Source: Trileptium ribeirensis (Eukaryota; Nematoda; Enoplea; Enoplida; Thoracostomopsidae). From it: a stretch of DNA of 64,000 bases. The notes beneath the pieces are model-generated. The model made no database searches, had not been told where the DNA came from, and saw only the letters and a program-made list of their open reading frames with translations. A program made the position numbers and the translations under genes. The DNA is taken from NCBI GenBank assembly GCA_030248225.1, contig JASANE010011659.1, positions 62,001 to 126,000 of the forward strand, in the 5' to 3' direction. Shown one piece after another: positions 46,416 through 58,610 of the stretch (position 1 is the first letter of the stretch; each line of letters opens with the position of its first letter).

Positions 46416-47971
46416 TAAATATAGAATTTTATCATAACAACGGCCACAGCTCAGAAAGGATTGGTTGAGTTCTCCAGTTTTTAAATTTTATTAAACATTA
46501 AATTTAGGTATTTTATTAAACATTTTATCTTGTTAAAAAATTCGTTGACTGTGTAATTTAAGGTGTTTTAGGTTGCTTATGTGTTAGCAATAAATACATA
46601 ACTTCTGAGGCGAACGTGCACTGTTGACGTCGAAAATCTCCTAATTTTTACTACAAACTTAGATTTAGAAAATAACTATCTGCCCAATATCAAACCAAAT
46701 GTTTCTGTCGCTACCTGTATATTCGCAATCGATAAATCGAATTAGTTCAATACCCGACAATGAATGCTTTGTATGTACTCGTTTCTCTTTAATTTTTCTT
46801 TATGATTTGAACAGGTTAGTTAACAAAACTAATGTTCCTAAAACCAACTGTAGCAAATATAGTACCTAGGCATTGTAATAATGCCAAAATTATAGCAAAT
46901 TCCTAAACCACGCTCGTCGATAGTTCGAGCCGAACTGCCGTGTTTGGCAGACCAATCGATCCGTTCTGGAAACAGCACAGTTCAATGTGCGTTCGTTTTC
47001 AACCAAATTGTTTATAATAGTTTTAAGGCAATTATTTGAAGTTGAAGCAGCCAACTACATTCGAATTTTAGATTTTCCGATTCTGACAATTAAAATTGCT
47101 TAATTTTCTTAACATCATTGTCTGCAGAGCAGCCGACAACTGCTCGCCCATTTATTTATGATATCCGTGTTTACACAATTGTCAATGAAGGACAATTAAA
47201 ATGGCAACGTCAGTGTCTAAATTTATATGGATTTTTTGATGTGTATTCTTAATAACTGGCGCAGATGTGAATAAACTGTGAATATAGCTTCACGTATATT
47301 TATGAACATCAAAATTCTTAAATTTAATCTGTAAATTTATCGTTAAATGACATGTATCGAAGATACGTCGACACAGGGGATAGTCAGATGGCCCGGGCGA
47401 GGAGAGAGGAAAGTAGGGCAAATGAAATATATATATTTATTTTAAAAAATTGTTTTCTCCGAATTTTGGTAAATTTTTCCCTATTTTTTTGGAAATTTTT
47501 TTAAATTTTCAATGACGGAAAGAGTGCAGGTGGAGGTCAAAGGCGGAGCGTCAAGGGCAATACATATGGCTTACACTTGCCTTAACTTGCTATAAGAGAA
47601 AATCACATATAGTGACACTAATGTCATACGGAAATTGTTTTGCAAAACGTTTAAAATAGAAGCATGAGTGGACTTTGTGTTTTATATACCAACCTTCACA
47701 CGATAACACGAAATTATAAACTACCCCCTCCATAAAAAAATAAAAATTTCTACGTACCCGTACAAAATTTTACCCACAGAAAAACAAAACTGCAATTATC
47801 AAGTGGGCACGCACCAAGCAATGGCATATATAGTGGAAAAATTTAGTCAAGCTGGATAAGTTTTCAAATATTTGAATGCTGATTTAAAACAGAAAAATTA
47901 TTTAGTCAAGAAATTATTAATTATATACAATCTAATTATTAACTTGGTCCTATAAAATAACGTTGCCCTTC

Positions 47972-48528
47972 TTGAGGGGGCACCTATATCAAACTGCAGG
48001 GGGCACTACTATTAAATTGGAGGAGGGGGCACCACTATCAAACTAGCGGGGGCACCACTATCAAACTAGAGAGACACCAATATTAAACTGGAGGGGGCAT
48101 CAATATCGAACTGGAGGGGGCACCAATATCAACCTAGAGGACACACTAATATCAAACTGGATGGGGACAAATATCCAGCTGGAGGGGGCCAATGTCAAAC
48201 TGGAGTGGGGCACCAATATCAAACATGAGGGGCACCGATATTAAACGGAAGGGGGCACCAATATCAAACTGGAAGGGGCACCAATATTAAACTGGAGGGG
48301 GCACCAATATCAAACTAGAGGAGACACCAATATCAAACTGGAGTGGGGCACTAATATCAAACATTAGGGCACCAATATCAAACTGGAAGGGGCACCAATA
48401 TCAAATTGGAGGGGGCACTATTATCAAACTAGAGGGGGCATCAATATGAAAGTGGAGGGGAGTACCAATTTCAAACTGGAAGGGAGCACCAATATCAGAC
48501 TGGACGGGGCACCATTATCAAACTCAGC
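47972..48528 (-). repeat. 24-26-bp array, right arm of foldback-like element
   Basis: About 21 units of the reverse complement of the left-arm repeat (GGGGGCACCAATATCAAACT). It is longer than the left array, so the arms have expanded unequally. Confidence 0.93.
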
Positions 48529-48762
48529 GAGCATTATATTGTTGCTACCATACCAACAGCCTGCTTTTGACGCAACAATAACTCGACCATCTTAGCGGTT
48601 GTGGAACACAAGCCAATATTATTGTAGCGGCAATTTTTTTGTTTCTGCTATTGAGGGTGCTATGTTTGCAATAACATAATACCATGACAATATTATTTTC
48701 TTACAATATGGTCACTGCAATAGCTTTCGGTGTGCAATTTGTGCACACACTTCTCTGTGGAT

Positions 48763-50599
48763 GATGATAAGCTTGTTCATCAAGTCAGTCAGACATCCAT
48801 TGCGAGTGCGACAATTACGGAAATTTGGTACGAGTCAATAGAGCACAAGGCCACTGAGCTGTCGGAGAAGACGGCGCGACAATTGACTCTTCGCGGTAGG
48901 CCAAACATTCGCAGCTTCCTAGGTCGATTACGCAACAACCCTGTGAGATATCGTAACAACCGTTCATGGTCGCAATCCAACCGAAACTAAACCGAGTATT
49001 GCTGGCGCCACTGGAAAGAACAAAACACAAACTGAGGTAGTTCGTCGATTTTACAACTTCCCGGTCAAACTCAACGCCAGTTCGTTGCAAAATACAAATA
49101 GCACCAAACTCCTGGCGTACTAAGTGGCAAGATTATCACCTCAGTACTCATTAATGCGAGCCCCGCATGAGATTTTGTTGCTGACTGTACCAGTTCATTG
49201 TCATTCTTCAACCCATTCAGGCCTCGAATTGCATTCCTATTGAAAATCGCTTCATTCTGTCATCCTCTGTCAATGTCACCAAATTCATTATCGGGGGCAC
49301 TTTCGAATTGCCGTTCCATCTAAAACGGGTTTTTAAACATTTTCCGATGAATAATTGTCGTCGACGTTTTTCAGCGCTTTTAATTACGCTATTCTGAGCC
49401 GAGTCTTTCTGCACCGATAAAGGTTTGCAGTAGTCTATTTCAATTTCAATGAACGACTTATTCTAGAAACGAACAAAATAATGATTCGACGTCTGACCTG
49501 TCTTCATCGGAAATTTCTGCTATAACTAACCCGTCATATCAAATCTGAATACCTGGTCAACGCGACGCTGGTCAGAAACTATTCCAACAATTACACAACA
49601 TTTTATTCCGGTCAAAGCCTTCGCGCATGTGTTCCATAATATTCCACATCAAATTGTCCTAAACGATCTTCCGTAATACGATTGTCCACATCGCCGAGTG
49701 AGTTGAAAACCAGTGGTTGTAAATCGCGTATTCACGGTAAAGAACACAATATCGTCACATAATGGCACTTAATAAGAAGGTACAATACGCATCTCTTCTG
49801 CATATGACCCTAAATCAACCCATCATCACAATTGCGCCGTACCGGTGGCTACACAAAGTTGCAGAGTAATAGAATTCCTGATAGGTAATCGACACCAAAT
49901 CTCAAAGATGCAACTCTTTTGAATGATGTGGCTATAGTCGCTAAGTTAGACCTTGTGTGCGTTTACATAGAAATCCCCGACGCCAAGGTCGATCACCCAA
50001 ACACCGTCGCAAAAACCCCATTTGGACTATTTTTATTTCAACGAATTTTTTGGATCTCACCGCGCTGCTCAAACATTCCAACGTCTCATGGATTTATTTT
50101 TGACAGTCTTTCGTTCTTAAAGACTCGAACAGTGCGAACAAGCGTTATGATCGTCGATTTTGCGACAATTAGGTAACGACTGTTGTCGAACAGCATCTTA
50201 CTATCCGGTGTGAAATGGCGAGATTGAACTTTTTAACCGCACTCTCATGACCGGACCGTGTGTTCACTGTTTAGCTGGTTTTTCGACAACGTCGCCTCCC
50301 CTTGCAATGTTGAAAATTCGTACAAACGTCAACGACAAAGGATTTGCTCTGTTTCAGGTAGTATATTGATCAAACATCGGTCCGTGTCACCACTATTTCA
50401 CATCCTCATCGGCTAAAAATCCTCCGACAAAACTGACTTTTAGCGAAACTGTTTTTCACACATCCGACATTAAATGCGTCTGAACGCCGTCGTTGATGTC
50501 ACTGCTTTGTTCTGACTGATCTCGCCCAAGCCAAATACGAATAAATCCGCGCCCACTAAATAAGGGACATACTAGCTGACGATGATGCGAACTTGAAGA
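48763..50599. other. Weakly coding-looking region upstream of the RT fragment
   Basis: Frames of 60-90 codons on both strands (48730-48990 plus, 48815-49090 minus, 49919-50176 plus) show no recognised domain. By position this may be the decayed 5' part (endonuclease or ORF1) of the non-LTR element at 50600. Confidence 0.3.
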
Positions 50600-51700
50600 G
50601 TTTCATGTGTGCTCTGCCGGTTGTCCGAGGCCGACACGGACGAAATGGTCAAGGCGATCAGAGCTCTTTGTAACGGCAAAGCCTCTGGTGAGGAAGGGAT
50701 ACTTCTGTGAAGTTACAAAATTTCAAGCCACCTGACTGACCAGTTATGGGAAACAGTTAGGGACGTCTGGAATAAAGGGGTCGTTCCAGAGTGCTGTACA
50801 GTGATAATTGTCCACCCGTTTCACAAGGACGACAAATCCATCAGCTCCAACTGTCACAACATATCTCTCTTGAATATTGCCTTCAAAATCCTGGAAACAG
50901 ACATCTACAACAGATTAAAGTATTGTCGTGCACAATACAAACAAGAACAGCAGCGGATTAGAGGGTGGCCGGTGCTTCGCACCGAAGAGCGTCCGAGCCT
51001 CAAGGAATGAATCCTGTAAGTACTGCTTGTACGGTTAAACGACACACTATCAGAACGTTTGAAGTGAAATCTGATATAAGATTACGACTATTTTGTACCC
51101 ATCCACTTCAATTTCGCCAATGAAACCGTACTGACTGACAGCAGTGGTGCTGTGTTCGACAAAACGGTCTGTCATTTACCGATGCTGCCTATACTGACAA
51201 CATAGCACTCACTGCTCCGCCCATTAACGATCCGTAAACCATAGGCGGAAATCCCGAGGTAGGGGCAACCCCCCGCTCTAATATTTTCACAAAACAATTT
51301 ACGTCTGTTCTACTGGAGTATCAAAATAGCTATTGGACCTCCCAAATTGTTTAGCTTCTCCAATGTTAAGGACAGATTTGACCCATTACTTTAAACAATG
51401 ATCAACCAAGCCGATGTTCGGAAAACGCATCGGACTGATCATCGGCCCTAAAATACCACATTAATTAACTGCTGCGTTGATAGGCATGAAGATAAATTTA
51501 CCTCAAAGATTCCGTAGCAGAGCTCAATCGATTCTACTGCCTGGGCAGCATCTTCGAACCGTCAGCGGCCTTCATAACGAGCCGTATCAACAAGATCAGG
51601 TTAGGATTGATAGGATTTTCGGTACGACTAATGTAAAATCGATACGACGTAAAATACAATCTATGGCGTTCTCGGTACACTGATTCAAAGATTTAGCTTT
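50600..51700 (+). pseudogene. Non-LTR retrotransposon reverse transcriptase, central part
   Basis: After frame changes the translated order matches a jockey/RTE-like reverse transcriptase. About 50640 reads DEMVKAIRALCNGKASGEEGI (the KAPGEDGI block). 50750-50930 reads VWNKGVVPECCTVIIVHPFHK, then SISSNCHNISLLNIAFKIL and YNRLKYC (the NYRGISLL block). About 51180 reads FTDAAYTDNIALTAPP, where active enzymes have YADD, so the catalytic box is altered. About 51540-51620 reads CLGSIFEPSAAFITSRINKI. Multiple stops and frame changes show it is dead. The C-terminal part probably lies at 53735, beyond later insertions. Confidence 0.82.
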
Positions 51701-52097
51701 AATATGGGCTTCGCAGATTAAGCCTAGTCGTGTTGATGAAACCTCTGAAATAAGCTTTACTGTTGACTAACGATATAACTACCGGGACGTAAAGATAATA
51801 TGAGCCCCAGAACGTACGGGGCGTTACCAGATGTGTCTGTCTAACAAATGGGGCAGTTAAGATAACTTGAGTGCTCTTTGTCTCTAGTTTGTCCTCATCT
51901 TCCTGGTCAAAGTGGCAAAAAAGTTTTTAAGGGTTCTTTACCAAACCTGGCTACACGGGTACTAGTGTTTCGCAGTCAATATCTCGCGGCACCAGCTTCA
52001 CATCGAAAAATCGAAGAATCAGCTCATATAGATCTAGAACTTTTAACGCCAGACGTAAAATACAATCTATGGCGTTCTCGGTAAACTGATTCAAAGC
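51648..52097 (+). repeat. Direct repeat of about 43 bp, 405 bp apart
   Basis: ACGTAAAATACAATCTATGG followed by CGTTCTCGGTAMACTGATTC (M = C or A) occurs at about 51649 and again at about 52054, nearly identical. It flanks 0.36 kb inside the non-LTR remnant and may mark a local duplication or a rearrangement junction. Confidence 0.75.
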
Positions 52098-52282
52098 CTA
52101 AAGCCAAAGTCCTACAATGAAGCGTGACTGTATGGGACATTGGCACAGTCAAGGCTGGCTATCAGTTTTGTCCTGAGGTTACAGAGAACTCTATATAAAG
52201 TCCACATGGTTAGACAGAAACATATGGGACAAATTTAGCCATCTCGCCTGACTGTTATTAATAATTATAGTACGGCATATAT

Positions 52283-52958
52283 TGTAATGCATCATTTGCC
52301 TTAAGATGTGTGCGCCTTGGGCCGGATTCTGTCACACGGCCCTTCATAAATAAAATAAATAGCTAAGCTACGCTAGTATGTTTGTACGGGCCGGGAGTGG
52401 CTATGTCTCAGGGTTTGATAGCCGAGACGGGCAACTGAAAAAATATTTATTACATTTAGTTTAGCAGGTTGCGTTACATCGAAAATATTTAGCTCTAGGC
52501 CCAAAAAAGCAAGATCAGTAGTAATTAAAAGCAAAGCGCATAAATTCAGGCAAAATAAATACGTAAATATCGCTATTTTCAAAATTCTTGTTTAAGCGCC
52601 TTTTACAAGCCAACCTAGTAGCTACGTAAAACATGCTTTTTCATGCATGAAAATTATGTTATTGTAACTGGGTGTTTTATGAATATATTACCATAAATAT
52701 CATCAATTTCCATTTTTTAGCGATTTCTATTGTCGTCATATATTTCTGGCTGTTAGAGCCGATTCCGGCCCTTGTGACAATTTATCAGCCTTACTTTACT
52801 ATTAGCTAAATATATTTGTAGGGTCTGGCTCGGCTGAAAAAATCTCACACTGGCTGACCGCGGCTAGACAAGCATAGCTTTAGAGCCGCGGCAGACCGTG
52901 ACAAAATCCGGCGCTGCTGTACACATCGTAAGGTATCGTAAGGTAATGCATAATTTTT
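52283..52958. mobile_element. MITE family C, full copy
   Basis: About 676 bp with imperfect inverted repeats of about 50 bp: the left end begins TAATGCATCATTTGCCTTAA and the right end, inverted, ATTATGCATTACCTTACG. Both continue into GTGTAC/GTGTGCGCC and CCGGATT-TGTCAC. No coding potential. A truncated relative lies at 10935. It sits between two parts of a non-LTR remnant and directly precedes a minisatellite. Confidence 0.8.
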
Positions 52959-52984
52959 ACATAATGTCAAACGTTTATTAATGG

Positions 52985-53410
52985 TAATTCAAATTTCGGC
53001 AGCCGTCCAACGCGGTAAATTCAAATTTTGGCAGCTGTCCAGCACGGGAATTTCAAGTATTGGCAGCTGTCCAATGTAGAAAATGCAAATTTTGGCAGCT
53101 GTCCAGCACGGAAAATTCAAATTTTAGCAAATTAGAAAATTTAGCGGCTGTCCAGCAGCGGAAATTCAAATTTTGGCAGCGGTCCAGCGCGGGAATTTCA
53201 AATTTTAGCAGCTGTCCAGCGCGGAAATTTCAAATTTTAGCAGCTGTCCAGCTGCGGGAATTTCAAATTTTAGCAGCGGTCCAGCGCGGCAATTTCAAAT
53301 TTTAGCAGCTGTCCAGCGCGGGAATTTCAAATTTTAGCAGCTGTTCAGCGCGGCCAATTCAAATTTTCACAGCTGTCCAACCTCGAAATTCAAAATTTGG
53401 CAGAAGCCCA
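52985..53410. repeat. 32-bp minisatellite, array 2
   Basis: About 13 units of the same family as the array at 37990-38545 (AATTTCAAATTTTAGCAGCT then GTCCAGCGCGGG), same orientation, with a TTTTAGCAG variant dominating the right half. An 81-codon frame (53060-53305) is a repeat artefact. Confidence 0.95.
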
Positions 53411-53734
53411 AGCTTAACATTATACCTAATGCAGTGTTACATCACATACGGTTAGCCCGGACTATACAGCACAGATAGCTGAGTCTGAGCTCACTCGCGT
53501 GCAAAACCAGACAGTGTCACTAAGCTGGTATTTATGTCTTTATAGTTGGCTTTCACTGTACTAGGACAATGTGTTGGCGCCGCCTCGCCTGACTATAGGA
53601 CAAAGCTAAGCCAGCCTGCACTCAATTTAGTGTAAATTCCCTATAAAATTGGTATAGATATACAGGGCTGCCATGCGGCCGGTCTTTTATATGGTTAAGG
53701 GACAAGGACAATAAAATCAACCTGCAGTAGATCG

Positions 53735-54017
53735 AAATAGAGAAAGCTTATGCCGTGGATGTATTCTGAAAGTCACTAAGTATGACCACATCGGTAAAGA
53801 ATAACAACGCCACAGAACCAACAATACAATCAAATTGCCACAACTACTAAAGTATGATCGACTGCAATTGTTCGGCTACGTTCTCAGAAGTACGGACAAC
53901 ATGATCGTAAAGAAACTGCCTAATGGGTCAGGCCTTGAGGAAGAGCGCAGGAAACCTGAAAGAGGCAAGCAGTCAAAGACTGTCAGAAGTATATTCATCA
54001 TTTTCATGTGCACGTAG
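53735..54017 (+). pseudogene. Non-LTR retrotransposon C-terminal fragment
   Basis: Reads CRGCILKVTKYDHIGKE, then a frame containing KLPQLLKYDRLQLFGYVLRS and VKKLPN. This matches the order of C-terminal blocks of jockey/RTE-like polymerases (CLRRILGV, then RRLQWFGHVLRM). The charged end EEERRKPERGKQSK fits the basic tail. It may be the 3' end of the fragment at 50600, displaced by MITE C and the minisatellite, but a separate copy is possible. Confidence 0.72.
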
Positions 54018-54538
54018 CTACGACCCTTCATTACACACATAGAACAAGTTACAACTAAGAGTGACGAGTAGGGACATGTGATCAATATGGAAGGCACTCT
54101 GTAACTGCACTGACAGGTAACTAGATAATGTTTTAATCATAAAATAATCATTTAATATTTTAACACATCAGTGATTCCGTACATACTAATCATTTCTGAC
54201 AGGTCAAAAATCATTTGCATTAAGAATTTGATACGTCGTTAACAATTATTGCCACAACTATTCGCAATACCACAAAAGCAGCGTAGTACAAAATAAATCT
54301 TCTAAACCAGTGAGGATTTTTCCTTTGTCGGCCCACCATCTTGAAATTGGTAAATTTCGATGTTATAAGGCTAATTTTGGTATTAGCTTGACGAGAGGCC
54401 TCAGAGAATGTCCATTTCGGCCATATTCATGACGAAACATGTTTTCGCTGGCGGCTCAGTACCAAAAAATTTCTAAAAAACTTTTCTCGATAAATTTCTA
54501 ATTTTATAGACAGTTCAATCCGTATTGGCCAGCATACA
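54018..54538. other. No recognisable gene
   Basis: AT-rich flank of the left palindrome arm. Because the right arm is cut by the window edge, part of this stretch may itself belong to the arm. Confidence 0.4.
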
Positions 54539-54884
54539 ATTATATAAATAAGCAGTTTGTTTATGGGTTAAACAGTTAAACCTGCTTATGTTAAAAACCA
54601 TAAACTAAGCTTACCTTGAGCCGCTTTCCTATGACAGGATTCGGATAGTTTTCACAGTATGCGACTCAGCTCATCAGTGCAGTTCCAAGGGTATATTAAA
54701 CATTCATGGAGAACAAATTTTTTTCGAAAATTTTGAGTACCAAACGTGGCATAAATAACACGATTCTACATGGGTTTCAGTTGGTTGCGGCAACTCGTGT
54801 TAACACCGGAAAATCTTCGTAATGTTCTTTATAGTTGATTATTGCTTTCAATTGTTATGTCAATGCCATTGTTGCAGTTGATTT

Positions 54885-55285
54885 AGCTGACGCTCTTGTT
54901 ACCACTTAATTTAGCTGACGCTCTTGTTACCACTTGATTTAGCTGACGCATTCGTTAACATTTGACATAGGTGACGCCATTGTTACAACTTGATTTAGCT
55001 GACGCCCTTGTCACCACTTGATTTAGCTGACGCTCTTGTTACCACTTAATTTAGCTGACGCCTTCGTTGCCACTTGACTAGCTAACGTCATTGTTACCAC
55101 GTGATTTAGCTGACGCCCTAGTTACCACTTGATCTAGCTGTCGGCCTTGTTATCACTTGGTTTAGCTGACGCCTTCGTTGCCGCTTGACATAGCTGACGC
55201 CATTGTTACCACTTGATTTAACTGACGCCCTTGTTACCACTTGATTTAGCTGACGCTCTTGTTACCACTTGATTTAACTGATGCC
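54885..55285 (+). repeat. 27-bp minisatellite, left palindrome arm
   Basis: About 14 units of TTGTTACCACTTGATTTAGC then TGACGCC, with variants (CTCTTG, TTCGTTG). Its inverse is at 63290-63680. Confidence 0.93.
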
Positions 55286-55609
55286 CTGATGCTTTACAGT
55301 TGTATACGAAAATATTTTATCCCACGCATTACGTAAAAATGCCACACAATATCTGGACATGTACCCTAGGAGTATAAGGCTAAAATACTGCTCAACTCGA
55401 CATTGACATTATCCGCTCATTCTGAACCACTAGCTGGCATGCTCACAAAACAAATGGTCAAAAATTGTATAATTATCTAACTGCAGTGATACCCTACGTT
55501 TGATCAAACTTTGACTTTTGTGAGCATATTGTGATCATTACGCTTTCATATAACATATATTAGACTTTCAAAAACAATCGCTTACATGGTCTGTTAAAGT
55601 GTATACATT

Positions 55610-55834
55610 TTGCTCCGTTTTATTGTTTATCTTAAATATTATGTATATCGTGTACGATCCACAGAAAGAAATCCAATACCCAAGCAATTATATGAAGGCA
55701 GTAAGTCCTTACCAAATCTGATCAAATGTCTCCTTTGGGATCGAACGCAAAATCTTTTAGGTCCCAGAACTTACAGTATGAGCCTGGTACGTACAGTTTT
55801 AAGTACACTGAGATCGATCATTCAGCTGAAATAG
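55610..55834 (+). other. Open frame shared by both palindrome arms
   Basis: A 74-codon frame (YYVYRVRSTERNPIPKQLYE, then GSKSLPNLIKCLL) is repeated in the right arm on the minus strand at 62726-62962 with small frame differences. Being open in both arms gives weak evidence of former coding. No domain recognised. Confidence 0.25.
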
Positions 55835-56022
55835 GTTTAAGTCATTAGTCTACCTGCGGCACGGCATCCCAGTCACGTCATACCAATCTGGTTTCTAAAC
55901 CAACACAGTGGGGTACACTGAGATCGATCATTCAGCTGAAATAGGTTTAAGTCATTAGTCTACCTGCGGCACGGCATCCCAGTCACGTCATACCAATCTG
56001 GTTTCTAAACCAACACAGTGGG
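55803..56022 (+). repeat. Tandem duplication of 110 bp, left arm
   Basis: Two nearly identical units beginning GTACACTGAGATCGATCATT, at 55803 and 55913. The right arm also carries two copies (about 62560-62770) but with many small deletions. Confidence 0.9.
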
Positions 56023-56599
56023 CTGCTCAACCTTACGTGGACCCATATTACCGTAGACTTTTTAGCGTGACATTCGCTTTTATACTATACAACGTTTCAG
56101 TAGTATTACTGCATTGTTGACGCCTTGAGTTAAAATATTTTTATTCGCAATGATCAGTCGATGATATGGCTGTATATATTTGCATAACCTACAGAAAGGT
56201 AAAATTGCAACTGAAAACTGAACGTTGCTATTGAAATACATAGATAGTACTTTTGCCATATCGTTTATACGCGAGCCATGGGTAGTACCTACAAAAATAA
56301 TTAGCCATTGATTCCCGAAATTCCTTACCGTAATTTTCAGAACTTCAAAATTATTTTTCACAACGCTCATATTAGTGGCTAGGAATGAGAATCAATAGAA
56401 AGATAGAAATAAGCAATACAGTCGCTTGCGATATCTGTATACACCAGTGATGGGTAATAACTGTAATATTGCATTAATAATCGGGCTACGAACGCCCAAA
56501 ATTTAATACTTATAAGTTCGAATAATCCCGTACAGGTAAAGCATTGCTACATAGGTTATAAAAGTATTTTATACAAATACACTAGCAAGTAACGGTGTT

Positions 56600-56900
56600 G
56601 AACATACATGCTCTGCTTATAGAGGGTAGGGGATTACCTCCAAAGGCATCTGACCCCCTCGGCGTCAATTTCCGATCCCCTGGCGGCGCCACAGGCACAT
56701 AACCTATAGGCTTCCACGGCGTCGGAACCCTTCTCCCCATGACCAGCTGATGCTTCTTGTAGGAGCCCAAAAGTCCGACGCCTCAGAGGATCGATCCGGC
56801 TGCCCGAGGCCTCAGAACTTAGGCATTTTTGGTGCTGCACTAGGTCAGTAGTACTGGCTGAATCATACGGAAAACTGAACAATCTGGCAAAGACTTTCAT
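56600..56900 (-). other. GC-rich block in left arm with 88-codon minus frame
   Basis: A GC island with the words GGCGGCGCCACAGGCAC and CTCAGAGGATCGATCC. The minus frame 56900-56634 (MKVFARLFSFPYDSASTTD start) is broken in the right-arm counterpart (about 61730-61990). Possibly the relic of an element-encoded exon. Not recognised. Confidence 0.3.
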
Positions 56901-57690
56901 GATATATCTTTCATTCTAAAACAGAGATGTAGCGTACAAATGCAAGCAACATTGAGATACTTGAGCAACTCATAACTATGCGAAACTGTCGTAAATATGT
57001 CGGGATTTCGACGTAATACTCAGCTGCAAATTGTACATTTTTATTATTCAACGCGAAATTTAGAATGAAGTTTTTTAGTATTTCGCTAGAACCATAAGTA
57101 GTGGCAATTGATATCTATTTCGATAGAAATCCGTTTCACACAATGATCAGTCAGAAAGACAATGTTCCGGTGGAATACGACAAAACCTCTTGAAATCAGT
57201 AGCAACAGCTAACTCTTCCTTGACTAGGCTGATTCTACTTGACACTGTGAAAAACAAAAAAATAATGTCACGCTTATCCATGAACATATACCATTTGCCA
57301 CACGTTTAATTGTATGTGGGCCACCCGGCACCTAGCTATAACATTAGCGACCCCAACAACAAAACTAATAATAAAACATATTAGTGCTTATATATATGTC
57401 ATTCCGCTTCATGTCAATTTCTGAGGTTAACAAAACTGGAGATATTGTCTATTAAGGCATTTAAATAAACGCAGAAGTTCAAAAGAGCGACCACGCCTTT
57501 CTCGATTTCAACTACTACCATTTTTAACGCAACATCCAGAAAACTCAAAAATTCCATTGTCATGCGATTATACTAATGTAATTCATTGCAGAGCAACTAG
57601 AAAACCGAAAACGCAAACTGAACGTCCCACCGTAGAATTAACCTATGATTAATATGCGCGTAAGTTATTCGCTAAAAAAGCCAAAGCAAA

Positions 57691-57915
57691 CATATCTGAC
57701 AAAATTTTAATAATGTCACTATACATTTCAACACAATATCTGACAAAATTTTAATAATATCACTATACATTTCAACACAATATCTGACAAAATTTTAATA
57801 ATATCACTATACATTTCAACACAATATCTGACAAAATTTTAATATCACTATACATTTCAACACAATATCTGACAAAATTTTAATAATATCACTATATATT
57901 TCAACACAAAATGTG
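57691..57915 (+). repeat. 44-bp minisatellite, left arm
   Basis: About five units of ATCTGACAAAATTTTAATAA then TATCACTATACATTTCAACACAAT divided at that point. The mirrored array is at 60775-60990. Confidence 0.93.
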
Positions 57916-58610
57916 AACAAAAACGAAATATACAATATTTATTTGCTGGTTGTTATTACTAAATATTAATTACTATTAATTTGTTAGAGTACTAATATTA
58001 CTAAGACTAGGTTAAAAAACTTTTGAGAAGAATAACATAAAGAAAATGGAAAAATCTAAAATTTTTAAATCTTTGAAATTTGGAAGGGAGAAATGGAGAT
58101 AGGTATAATTTGGGTAGAATTTACAGCGAAAAAGGATAATCTTAAGGCGAATTAAAAAAGAATTAAGTGTTGAGTAATGAAATTTTAATTTTAATTGCAT
58201 TTTCGTAAATTTGAGTTATGAAAAATATGAAATTTTTAAAGTTTTGAAAGGAAAAATTTTAGTATTAGAAATTTGAATTTTAAAGAAGTTTAGATTATTA
58301 AATTAAAAAGTACTAAGTGTTACTTCGTTAAACCAAGAGTGCATTAGGGAAGAGCATGATACTTCCCTGCACTCACATACAAACCCGTGTTTGATGATAC
58401 AGGCGTTTTCGGCCTGCCCCCCCAGTTGCTGGGGGGTGGTAGCTCGGACCTCCTCCGGTTTTATTTTTTTGGGGGGTCGGTTTATAAGCAGCTGGCTGGA
58501 TTTATAACCTATGGCGATATGTTTCTTCTTATGCTTCTTCCACTGCTTATCAAGACTTGTCTTTCCGTGAAAGGTTTAGATGTACCGGGAGTAATAAAAC
58601 TTTCGCCTTT
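57916..58610. other. AT-rich segment and C/G-run motif, left arm
   Basis: First a purine/pyrimidine-skewed AT-rich part, then a motif with CCCCCCCAGTTGCTGGGGGG (a strong short hairpin) and a frame FDDTGVFGLPPQLLGGG. The frame is conserved in the right arm (60313-60002, minus), which hints at former coding. Not recognised. Confidence 0.35.

Larger units (their letters stand above)
45893..48762. mobile_element. Foldback-like element with minisatellite arms
   Basis: The outermost 100-150 bp at both sides are inverted copies of each other (left GACCATATTGTAAGAAAATA at 45942; right, inverted, the same words). The similarity fades outward. Inside each end lies a tandem array in opposite orientation: CCAGTTTGATATTGGTGCCC at left, GGGGCACCAATATCAAACTG at right. 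The centre (about 46420-47970) is unique AT-rich DNA without a recognised transposase. This is the arrangement of Drosophila Foldback-type elements: long inverted repeats built from short tandem repeats. Confidence 0.75.

Noticed and set aside
37990..48528. Possible CRISPR array because of short regular repeats
   Set aside because: The 32-bp, 33-bp and 25-bp units are contiguous tandem repeats without unique spacers, in a eukaryotic context with no cas genes.
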